64,000 nt of DNA from Clostridiaceae bacterium (lineage in GTDB: Bacteria > Bacillota > Clostridia > Lachnospirales > Lachnospiraceae): assembly GCA_910575585.1 (NCBI GenBank), contig CAJTGF010000018.1:20607-84606 (forward strand), written 5' to 3'. Under the pieces are notes generated by a model that worked only from the letters and a program-made list of their open reading frames with translations, was not told where the DNA came from and ran no database searches. Numbering within the stretch: the stretch's first letter is position 1; every line of letters starts with the position of its first letter. This document shows, in pieces, positions 40,309 to 48,134 of this stretch. The translations under genes were made by a program, and so were the position numbers.

Positions 40309-41721
40309 ATGGCATTGACAGAAAAGAAACCGGTAAAGATTGTAGAGACAGTCCTCCGGGACGCTCACCAGTCTTTGATCGCCACCAGGATGAGCACGGA
40401 ACAGATGCTGCCCATCATCGAGAAGATGGACAAGATCGGTTACTATGCGGTAGAGTGCTGGGGCGGAGCCACCTTTGACGCTTCCCTCCGCTTTTTGAAG
40501 GAAGATCCGTGGGTAAGGCTTAGAAAGCTTAGAGACGGCTTTAAGAACACGAAACTCCAGATGCTGTTCCGCGGCCAGAATATCCTGGGATACAACCACT
40601 ATGCCGACGATGTGGTGGAGTACTTTGTGCAGAAATCCGTGTCAAACGGCATTGACATCATCCGTATTTTTGACTGTTTAAACGACCTTCGCAACCTTCA
40701 GACCGCGGTGAAGGCGGCCAATAAGGAGAGGGCCCATGCCCAGATCGCCCTGTGCTACACCCTGGGCGACGCTTACACCATGAACTACTGGAAAGATATC
40801 GCCAAGAGGATCGAGGATATGGGCGCGGATTCCATCTGTATCAAGGATATGGCAGGTCTTTTGACGCCCTACGCGGCGCAGGAGCTGGTGACGGCCTTAA
40901 AAAGCTCCACCAACCTGCCCATTGACCTGCATACCCATTACACCTCCGGCGTGGCTTCCATGACTTATCTTAAAGCAGTGGAAGCAGGCTGCGACATTAT
41001 CGACACAGCCATGTCTCCTCTGGCTTTAGGTACCAGCCAGCCGGCCACCGAGGTGATGGTGGAGACTTTCAAGGGTACGGAGTACGATACCGGTTACGAC
41101 CAGATCAAGCTGGCCGAGATCGCCGACTACTTCGCGCCTCTTCGGGAGGAGGCTTTAAAGAGCGGCCTGTTAAATCCCAAGGTGCTGGGCGTTAACATCA
41201 AGACTCTCCAGTACCAGGTGCCCGGCGGTATGCTGTCCAACCTGGTTTCCCAGTTAAAGGAAGCGGGGCAGGAGGACAAGTACCGGGAAGTTTTGGAGGA
41301 GATCCCAAGAGTGCGGAAAGACTTTGGCGAGCCGCCGCTGGTGACCCCGTCCTCCCAGATTGTGGGTACCCAGGCGGTTATGAACGTTATCGGCGGCGAG
41401 CGCTACAAGATGGTGCCAAAGGAGTCCAAGAAGATCATGCTGGGCGAGTTCGGCCAGACGGTAAAGCCATTTAACCGGGAAGTGCAGAAGAAGATCATCG
41501 GCGACGAGACCCCCATCACCTGCCGCCCCGCGGATCTGATTCCGCCTCAGCTTCCCCAGTTTGAGAAGGAATGCGCTCAGTGGAAACAGCAGGATGAGGA
41601 TGTATTATCCTACGCCCTGTTCCCCAAGGTGGCCGAAGAATTCTTCAAATACAGAGAAGCCCAGCAGACAAAGATCGATTCCGCGGTGGCAGATACCGCA
41701 AGCAAGGCGTATCCGGTATAA
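40309..41721 (+). CDS. oadA: Oxaloacetate decarboxylase alpha / transcarboxylase 5S-like carboxyltransferase
   Basis: 470 residues. The HMGL-like domain starts VETVLRDAHQSLIATRMSTE, with CIKDMAGLLTPYAAQELV (Lys at the active site) and DLHTHYTSGVASMTYLKAVE (metal-binding His residues), followed by the PYC/OADA domain (FGEPPLVTPSSQIVGTQAVM). It lacks the C-terminal biotinyl domain, which the separate carrier protein supplies. It moves CO2 from oxaloacetate (or pyruvate carboxylation in reverse) to biotin. GGAGG lies 6-10 bases before the ATG. It is the last gene of the operon. Confidence 0.92.
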   Translation: MALTEKKPVKIVETVLRDAHQSLIATRMSTEQMLPIIEKMDKIGYYAVECWGGATFDASLRFLKEDPWVRLRKLRDGFKNTKLQMLFRGQNILGYNHYADDVVEYFVQKSVSNGIDIIRIFDCLNDLRNLQTAVKAANKERAHAQIALCYTLGDAYTMNYWKDIAKRIEDMGADSICIKDMAGLLTPYAAQELVTALKSSTNLPIDLHTHYTSGVASMTYLKAVEAGCDIIDTAMSPLALGTSQPATEVMVETFKGTEYDTGYDQIKLAEIADYFAPLREEALKSGLLNPKVLGVNIKTLQYQVPGGMLSNLVSQLKEAGQEDKYREVLEEIPRVRKDFGEPPLVTPSSQIVGTQAVMNVIGGERYKMVPKESKKIMLGEFGQTVKPFNREVQKKIIGDETPITCRPADLIPPQLPQFEKECAQWKQQDEDVLSYALFPKVAEEFFKYREAQQTKIDSAVADTASKAYPV

Positions 41722-41768
41722 CCCCGGATCATTTTGAGATTTTGCCAACTAAAACAGGGTATATCATG

Positions 41769-41818
41769 AGGGCAGAGAGGGAAGCCGGTTGACTTCTTTC
41801 TCTGCCCCCTAAATGAAA
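41769..41818 (+). terminator. Terminator-like hairpin after oadA
   Basis: GGGCAGAGA (about 41,770) pairs with TCTCTGCCC (about 41,799-41,807), followed by TAAATGAAAATTTTT. The T-run is somewhat distant. Confidence 0.55.
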
Positions 41819-41942
41819 ATTTTTCTTACGATTCTACTTTAATTCCGTGAACTTTTTGTGTTATGGTTGACATATGACCTGTAGTATCCTTATAATGGCA
41901 GTAATGTCTTCCCAAGGAAACGGTTATATAGGAGAAAAACCA

Positions 41943-44150
41943 ATGAGAAAACGAAAGCTCAAACAGGGACTGGCGGTTGTGCTGGTCCTGTTTATGACTA
42001 TAAATTACGCAGGAGGCTACCTGGGCCGTTCGCCCTCGGTAAGTTTTGCCAACACGGCCACGGTAACGGCCACCAGCCTGAACGTGCGCAGCGGACCGGG
42101 GACCGGTAACCAGGCTGTGGGCAAGGTGACCTACGGCTCGTCGGTAAATGTGGTGGGGCAGACCACAGGCAGCGACGGAAAAATATGGTATCAGATCCAG
42201 TTTACGAAAAACGGAGCCCAGGCCACAGGCTATGTACGTTCCGATTATGTTAAGTTTCCCACCACATACCAGTCCGACGGTAATTTTGAACAGTACCTGT
42301 CCAATCAGGGGTTCCCGGAAAGTTATAAGCAGGGATTGCGGCAGCTTCACGCGGAGTATCCCAACTGGGTATTTACGGCCCAGCACACAAACCTGGACTG
42401 GAATGACGTGATTAACAATGAATCTGTGGTAGGAAGGAACCTGGTGCCGGGGACCAGCCCTACCTCCTGGAAATCCATGGAGACAGGCGCCTACAACTGG
42501 GAGACCAACAGCTGGCCCTCATTTGACAGCGGCAACTGGGTGGCGGCTTCCAGGGAGATCATCAGCCACTACATGGATCCGAGAAATTTTTTGGACGGAA
42601 AGTATGTATTTCAGTTTCTGCGCCATAAATATAACAGCAGCATCCACACCATAGACGGCATCAACAGCATGGTCCAGGGTACCTTTCTGGACAATTACGC
42701 AAATGTCAGCGGCAATCTGTCCTCCGGCGGTTCTTCAGGACCAGGGGGGTCTTCCGGCGGGAATCCTTCGTCCGGAGGAACGATAGGCCCCGGTTTTTTC
42801 GGGTCCGGCAGCGGCAGCGGGAATCCTTCGGCCGCTTCAGGCCCCGGCGCGTCAGGAGGGAGCCAGAATAAGGTGCAGCCGGGGGTCAGCCCGGGCAGCG
42901 GCCAAAACAGCTCCGGTTCCTCCCAGCCGCCCGCAAGCTCGGGCAGCAGCGGTTCGGGCAGCCAGACTCAGAACAGTCAGGGACCCGGCAGTTCTGGCAG
43001 TTCCGGCACGGACAAGGCCCAGCCGGGAGTCAGCCCGGGCGGCAGCGGGGGAGCGCCCCAGTCGGGGAACAACTCCAATGTAAGCCTCCAGGCTCCGGGA
43101 GCTTCCGTCAGCAGACGGGATACCCTTAGAGTGGCCACAGCCATAGGTCCGGGCATGACGTCAGGCACCGGCAGCGGCCCGTCTTTTGGCAGCGGTTCTA
43201 CGGCCTCCTACGCGGAGATCATCATGAACGCGGCGGCCCGCTCCGGGGTAAACCCTTATGTCCTTACGGCCATGATCCTGCAGGAGCAGGGCAGCCAGGG
43301 CAGCAGAGGGGTCTCGGGAACCGTGGCCGGATATGAGGGTTACTACAATTTTTTCAATATTGAGGCATACAAATCGGGCTCTCTGGAGGCAATTGAAAGA
43401 GGGCTGTGGTTCGCATCCCAGTCGGGAAGCTACGAGCGTCCCTGGAACAGCGTGGATAAGGCCATCTTAGGCGGAGCCATGTATTACGGCGCCAACTATG
43501 TGGACGCAGGGCAGGACACCTTCTATCTAAAGAAGTTTAACGTGCAGGGGTCCAACCTGTACAAGCATCAGTACATGACCAATGTACAGGCGGCGGCCTC
43601 GGAAGGGGCTAAGCTGGAGGAGGCTTACAGCAGCCAGCTAAAACAGCTGGCGCTGGAATTTAAGATCCCGGTGTACAAGAATATGCCGGATTCCCCATGT
43701 CCTCAGCCTACCTCCAACAGCAGCGCCAACAACAAGCTCTCCAGCCTGAGTATAGACGGCTACAGCTTAACGCCTACGTTCAGCCGTGACATCACATCCT
43801 ACAACGTGATGGTGGATTCCGGGGTATCCAGCCTGAATGTGCGGGCAACGGCATTGGATTCCGGCGCTTCCGTCACAGGCACAGGGAATGTGAAGCTGCA
43901 AAGCGGCAATACGGACATTACCATCCAGGTAAAAGCACAGAATGGGACGGTTTCCTACTATGTGATCCATGTGGTGCGCCAAAACGGCAGTCAGAGTCCG
44001 GCGGGAGGACAGACATCATCCCCTGGCAGCGGACAGTTATCCGATCCGGGAGCATCCATCCACATCATAACCGGAGGCCCTGAACACAGCTCCAACGGGT
44101 CAGGGAGCAGCGGGGGACCGGGGGGAAGCAATGTGACCATAATCCGATAA
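41943..44150 (+). CDS. Secreted glucosaminidase with SH3 and cadherin-like domains
   Basis: 735 residues. Signal peptide (about 1-30), a bacterial SH3 domain (ATSLNVRSGPGTGNQAVGKV), a helical segment (FPESYKQGLRQLHAEYPNWV), a long Gly/Ser/Pro linker (about 255-405) and a glucosaminidase-type catalytic domain (NPYVLTAMILQEQGSQGSRG with the candidate catalytic Glu, then YYNFFNIEAYKS). A cadherin-like beta-sandwich domain (LSSLSIDGYSLTPTFSRDIT) follows and a Gly-rich end. It cuts peptidoglycan glycan chains outside the cell. The ATG at 41,943 begins the signal peptide; upstream AUGs are out of it. Confidence 0.82.
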   Translation: MRKRKLKQGLAVVLVLFMTINYAGGYLGRSPSVSFANTATVTATSLNVRSGPGTGNQAVGKVTYGSSVNVVGQTTGSDGKIWYQIQFTKNGAQATGYVRSDYVKFPTTYQSDGNFEQYLSNQGFPESYKQGLRQLHAEYPNWVFTAQHTNLDWNDVINNESVVGRNLVPGTSPTSWKSMETGAYNWETNSWPSFDSGNWVAASREIISHYMDPRNFLDGKYVFQFLRHKYNSSIHTIDGINSMVQGTFLDNYANVSGNLSSGGSSGPGGSSGGNPSSGGTIGPGFFGSGSGSGNPSAASGPGASGGSQNKVQPGVSPGSGQNSSGSSQPPASSGSSGSGSQTQNSQGPGSSGSSGTDKAQPGVSPGGSGGAPQSGNNSNVSLQAPGASVSRRDTLRVATAIGPGMTSGTGSGPSFGSGSTASYAEIIMNAAARSGVNPYVLTAMILQEQGSQGSRGVSGTVAGYEGYYNFFNIEAYKSGSLEAIERGLWFASQSGSYERPWNSVDKAILGGAMYYGANYVDAGQDTFYLKKFNVQGSNLYKHQYMTNVQAAASEGAKLEEAYSSQLKQLALEFKIPVYKNMPDSPCPQPTSNSSANNKLSSLSIDGYSLTPTFSRDITSYNVMVDSGVSSLNVRATALDSGASVTGTGNVKLQSGNTDITIQVKAQNGTVSYYVIHVVRQNGSQSPAGGQTSSPGSGQLSDPGASIHIITGGPEHSSNGSGSSGGPGGSNVTIIR

Positions 44151-44169
44151 GGAAGAGACAGGAGATAAT

Positions 44170-45933
44170 ATGAGTAAAGTAAAGAAAATCTTCGGAGGGA
44201 CCATAGCGGTTTTTCTGATGTGTCTAGCCATATCGTTCCAGGCTCTGGCGGCCAGGATCGCGTTTTCCGATCCGTCGGCGGAGGCGGGGAGCGAAGTTAC
44301 GGTAAACATGAAGATCACCGCCGCAGGCGATGAGACCATCAACAGTTCCAACGTGATGCTGTCCTACGACGCGTCGGCGCTGCAGTTTATTGAAGGCACC
44401 GGGGCTACGGGAGACGCAGGTTCCATCCGGGTGGCCGGGGAAGCTTCCGGAGGCAATTACTCGGAGCTGGCCTTTGCGCTGAAATTTAAGGCGTTAAAGC
44501 CAGGAACCACCACCATAGCCATCAGCACCCAGGAGGTGTACGACAAGGACGGACAGCTGGTGAACATCTCCCAGCAGGGAAGCTCCGCAGTCACTGTTAC
44601 GGGGGAGGCGGCCCCGGCAGGCGGCGCGCTCCTGGCTGATCTGCAGATCTCTCCCGGCACGTTAACGCCGGCGTTCTCCCCTGACACGGAGAACTACACA
44701 GCCGTAGTAGGCGGGGACGTGGATACGGTTATGGTCAGCGCTCCGGCGGCAGATGAAAGTTCCAGCGTGTCCGTATCAGGAAACGAGGGACTGCAGCTGG
44801 GAGAAAACGAGATCGTGTGTACGGTCACATCCGGGGATGGACAGACCAGGTCTTACCGGATCAAGGTCACCAAGGTGGAAGGGGAGGCCGGAGAGTCTGT
44901 CCCTGTGGCGGACCAGGTGGCGTTAAAGACGTTTGAAAGGGAGATCACGGTGGTCTCCGCCCAGGACGGGATGGAAGTCCCCGAAGGGTTTGTCCAGTGT
45001 CCCATCACCATTGACGGACAGGCGGTCAACGGCTGGATCTGGGGCGGTGAGGAGAACCCCCAGTACTGCATCTTCTATGCCATAAACGAAAGCGGGGACA
45101 GTGGATTTTACCGTTACGATCTGGAGGAAAAGACGCTGCAGAGGTATTTCCGCGATCCGGCTGGATCCGGCGGCTTTGAGGAGAAGTACAATGCCACGGC
45201 CCTGGAATACAACTCTCTGCTCCATGATTACGAGATCCGTTTCTGGATCATCATAGGACTGATCGCCGTGGTCATGATCCTGCTGATCGCGATCATTATT
45301 TTGGTGCTGGGAAGAAGGCGCCGGGATGATTTCCTTGAAAAAAGGGATGACGAGGACGACGGGTGGGATGTGGATCCCAGGGAAAGGCACACCAGGCTGA
45401 CAAAAGAGGAGCGGTACTTAAGGGGCCTTGAGGAGGAAGAAGAGCGGGAGGACGACTATTCCTTTGCCAGAAGGGTGCAGACAGATGACAGCTCGGCGGG
45501 ATATCCGGTAAGGGCAGGCGCTTACCAGTCCGAACAGGGCGGCAGCCCAAGAGGCGGACAGCAGACAGGCAGAGGCGGCAGCTTACAGAGGAACACGGCT
45601 CAGCAGCCGCCTGCCAGAGGCGGTTCCCAGGCAAAAACAGGAAACCGGATTGCCGAGAGCAAAGGAAATCTTAGAGGCAGCGGCCGCCCCGTGCCGGCAG
45701 CGGATCACCACAGCCAGCCGCCGTCAGGAGGAACCAGGGCGGTTCCTGTCAATCAGATTCGGGAGGCGGCAGGCGCAAACGGAACCTATAAAAACAGCGC
45801 CGCCAAAAGCGGCGTCAGAGACAGAGGAGAGACAGCCAGAGGGACGGGCAGGGCGCTGCAGCCGGGAAGAAACGGGCAGGCAATGCCCCAGGCAGACGGG
45901 GACGATGATTTTGAGGTGATCGATCTGGAGTGA
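44170..45933 (+). CDS. Cohesin-domain membrane protein with cadherin-like domain and long RG-rich cytoplasmic tail
   Basis: 587 residues. Signal peptide (1-28), cohesin-like domain (about 29-150; GSEVTVNMKITA...VMLSYDASALQF), a cadherin-like beta-sandwich domain (about 158-238; LQISPGTLTPAFSPDTENYT), an extracellular region, a membrane helix (FWIIIGLIAVVMILLIAIII, about 358-377), then about 205 cytoplasmic residues that are charged and finally rich in Arg-Gly-Gly and Gln. The outside could bind a partner surface protein. The same cadherin-like domain occurs in the upstream glucosaminidase, which is 19 bases away, so the two probably act together at the cell wall. Confidence 0.78.
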   Translation: MSKVKKIFGGTIAVFLMCLAISFQALAARIAFSDPSAEAGSEVTVNMKITAAGDETINSSNVMLSYDASALQFIEGTGATGDAGSIRVAGEASGGNYSELAFALKFKALKPGTTTIAISTQEVYDKDGQLVNISQQGSSAVTVTGEAAPAGGALLADLQISPGTLTPAFSPDTENYTAVVGGDVDTVMVSAPAADESSSVSVSGNEGLQLGENEIVCTVTSGDGQTRSYRIKVTKVEGEAGESVPVADQVALKTFEREITVVSAQDGMEVPEGFVQCPITIDGQAVNGWIWGGEENPQYCIFYAINESGDSGFYRYDLEEKTLQRYFRDPAGSGGFEEKYNATALEYNSLLHDYEIRFWIIIGLIAVVMILLIAIIILVLGRRRRDDFLEKRDDEDDGWDVDPRERHTRLTKEERYLRGLEEEEEREDDYSFARRVQTDDSSAGYPVRAGAYQSEQGGSPRGGQQTGRGGSLQRNTAQQPPARGGSQAKTGNRIAESKGNLRGSGRPVPAADHHSQPPSGGTRAVPVNQIREAAGANGTYKNSAAKSGVRDRGETARGTGRALQPGRNGQAMPQADGDDDFEVIDLE

Positions 45934-46030
45934 TCTGCGCGCAGGGGCGGCCGGAAGCGGCTGCCCCTGTATTGCTTGACCGCCCGGCACTGCCTTTAGG
46001 GGCATGGGGGTTATAACCAGAGATTTCTAC

Positions 46031-46067
46031 TTGACGAATCGTTTAAGATGTTATAAGATTGCTATAA
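46031..46067 (+). promoter_or_regulatory. Promoter and dyad before the GntR gene
   Basis: TTGACG (46,031-46,036) is followed by TATAAG-like sequence and the dyad TTATA-N7-TATAA (46,051-46,067); another TATAA follows at about 46,072. This may be the operator of the GntR protein encoded just downstream. Confidence 0.45.
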
Positions 46068-46093
46068 CAGATATAACGAAAGATGGTGGATTT

Positions 46094-46477
46094 ATGATTC
46101 TAAGCATCGATTTTAACAGCGACGAAGCATTTTATATCCAGCTTCGCAATCAGATTATCATCGGAATCGCCACGGGCCGGATCCGGGAAGGGGATTCTCT
46201 GCCGTCTGTGCGTCAGCTGGCGGATAATATCAGCATCAATATGCATACAGTAAATAAAGCCTACTCCGTATTAAAACAGGAGGGGTTTGTAAAGCTTGAC
46301 CGCAGGAAAGGCGCCATCATCTCCCTGGACGTGGATAAGCAGAGAGGGCTGGAGGAGCTGAAGGAGGAGATCGCCGTGGCCATGGCCAAGGGCATCTGCA
46401 AGGGCATCCGGCGGGAGGAGGTCCACCGGCTGGTAGACGAGATCTACGAACTGTTTGCCAACTGGGAGGAGGGCTGA
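46094..46477 (+). CDS. GntR/YtrA-family transcriptional regulator
   Basis: 127 residues. FYIQLRNQIIIGIATGRIRE followed by GDSLPSVRQLADNISINMHT and VNKAYSVLKQEGFVKLDRRK is a complete GntR winged helix with only a short C-terminal helix, as in the YtrA subgroup. It starts at the ATG at 46,094. It lies 20 bases upstream of mcsA, the place normally held by ctsR in Firmicutes, and no CtsR-like gene is visible. It could therefore control the mcsA-mcsB-clpC genes, or simply be an insertion. Confidence 0.8.
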   Translation: MILSIDFNSDEAFYIQLRNQIIIGIATGRIREGDSLPSVRQLADNISINMHTVNKAYSVLKQEGFVKLDRRKGAIISLDVDKQRGLEELKEEIAVAMAKGICKGIRREEVHRLVDEIYELFANWEEG

Positions 46478-46497
46478 AGGTAGAAGGAGGATTTGCG

Positions 46498-47076
46498 ATG
46501 TTATGTGAAAGGTGTAAGATCCGTGAAGCCAATATCCAATATACAGAAGTGATTAACGGGGTGAAGACGGAACACAATTTTTGCGCCCAGTGCGCCAAAG
46601 AGATGGATTTCGGTCCCTATTCCGCTATTTTTGACGGCGAGTTTCCCTTAGCCCAGCTTTTGTCAGGGCTTTTGGGAGGAGAGATGCCGGTCCAGAAGAA
46701 AGACCGGCTGTCCCAGATAACATGTCCCACCTGCGGCATGTCCTATGAGGAATTTGTGAAAAACAGCTGTTTCGGGTGCGCGGACTGCTATACCATCTTT
46801 GACCTGCTGATCCAGGACAACATCAAGCAGCTCCAGGGCAGCGACAGCCACAAGGGAAAGCGCCCCGTCTGCCAGGAGGCTGCGGGAGAAGGAAGCGCCC
46901 TGGCGGCGGCAGTGGCCCAGGAGGAGACGGAGCAGACTAAAAGCAGCGCAGAGCAGCAGCTTCGGGCCTGGGACCGGAAGCTTAAGGAGGCTTTAAGGCT
47001 GGAGGACTACGAGAGCGCGGCAGTATACCGGGATAAGATCCGGGCGCTGCGGGAAGGGAAGGAAGCCGATGCTTAA
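46498..47076 (+). CDS. mcsA: McsA, zinc-binding activator of McsB
   Basis: 192 residues. Paired CxxC motifs lie in MLCERCKIREANI, NFCAQCAKEM, ITCPTCGMSYEEF and SCFGCADCYTIFD (zinc sites), and a UVR-like helix is at the C-terminus (LKEALRLEDYESAAVYRDKI). It activates the protein-arginine kinase McsB in the stress response that marks proteins for ClpCP. AAGGAGG precedes the ATG; the end overlaps mcsB by 8 bases. Confidence 0.92.
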   Translation: MLCERCKIREANIQYTEVINGVKTEHNFCAQCAKEMDFGPYSAIFDGEFPLAQLLSGLLGGEMPVQKKDRLSQITCPTCGMSYEEFVKNSCFGCADCYTIFDLLIQDNIKQLQGSDSHKGKRPVCQEAAGEGSALAAAVAQEETEQTKSSAEQQLRAWDRKLKEALRLEDYESAAVYRDKIRALREGKEADA

Positions 47077-48100
47077 ATGGTTTGAACAGGTGCAGGAAGG
47101 CGGCAACATCGTGTGCAGCAAGATACGTCTGGCCCGCAACCTGTCGGAGTATGTATTTCCCTCCAGGCTTTCCGACGAGGACGGCAGGCAGATGCTGGCC
47201 CGTCTGCAGGAAGAGTTGGAGGATCTGGGGGATAAGGACGGGCGGGAGTACGGATCCGCTTATCTGGACCAGCTAAGCGAGCTGGACAAAAGGGCGCTGA
47301 AGGAGAGGCTGATCTTAAGCGCCTCCCTTCTGGAGAGAAAGGCGCCTATGTCCGTCCTGATCACCAAGGAGGAGGACATCAGCCTTATCCTAAACGGTTT
47401 GGATCATATCCGCATACAGGTATGGTCGCCGGGCCTGCGTCTGGCAGAGTCTTTAAAGATCGCGGACCGGCTGGACGATCACGTGAATTCCAGGTTTTCC
47501 TACGCCTTTGACGACAGGTACGGATATCTGACCTCCTTCCCCACCAACGTGGGGACAGGGCTGCGGGCCACGGCCATCGTTCATCTGCCCACCTTGTCCA
47601 TGGGGAAGAAATTTCCGTCCATGCTCAACGACATGGGCAGGATCGGCGTCAGCATCCGGGGCGTTTACGGGGAGGGGAGGGAGAATTACGGCTCTCTCTA
47701 CGAGATCTCCAACCAGAAGACTATGGGGCGCACGGAGAAAGAGCTGACCGATCTGGTGGCCAAGGTGGCCACGCAGCTGGACGACCAGGAGCGGCAGATC
47801 AGGGAGATGGGGCTGGCCAGCCACCGTCCCCAGCTGGAGGATGAGGTCTATAAATCTTACGGCGTTTTAAAATACGCCCGAAGGCTTTCCATGAAGGATG
47901 CCATGACATTTTTATCCCAGATCATGAGCGGCATGACCGACGGGCTGGTGAAGTTTGATGAGCCGTGTTCCGTGTTCCGTCTGATGCTGGGCATCCAGAC
48001 GGCCAATTTACAAAAGCTTTCCGACCGGCCTCTGGATAAGGGAGAGCTGGACGGGGCGAGAGCGGCTTACCTGCGGGGCGAACTGCCGGAATTGGCGTAA
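47069..48100 (+). CDS. mcsB: McsB, protein-arginine kinase
   Basis: 343 residues, a full-length ATP:guanido phosphotransferase-like protein. IVCSKIRLARNLSEYVFPSR is the N-terminal phosphotransferase signature and SVLITKEEDISLILNGLDHI and SRFSYAFDDRYGYLTSFPTN are typical. It phosphorylates arginines on substrates, making them degradation signals for ClpC-ClpP. It is coupled to mcsA by overlap and followed after 34 bases by clpC. Confidence 0.93.
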   Translation: MLKWFEQVQEGGNIVCSKIRLARNLSEYVFPSRLSDEDGRQMLARLQEELEDLGDKDGREYGSAYLDQLSELDKRALKERLILSASLLERKAPMSVLITKEEDISLILNGLDHIRIQVWSPGLRLAESLKIADRLDDHVNSRFSYAFDDRYGYLTSFPTNVGTGLRATAIVHLPTLSMGKKFPSMLNDMGRIGVSIRGVYGEGRENYGSLYEISNQKTMGRTEKELTDLVAKVATQLDDQERQIREMGLASHRPQLEDEVYKSYGVLKYARRLSMKDAMTFLSQIMSGMTDGLVKFDEPCSVFRLMLGIQTANLQKLSDRPLDKGELDGARAAYLRGELPELA

Positions 48101-48134
48101 AGACAGGCCAGGAAGAAATGAGGAGGAACCATAT

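Noticed and set aside
46094..46477. CtsR
   Set aside because: The winged helix and the FYIQLRNQI start are those of the GntR/YtrA family, not CtsR.
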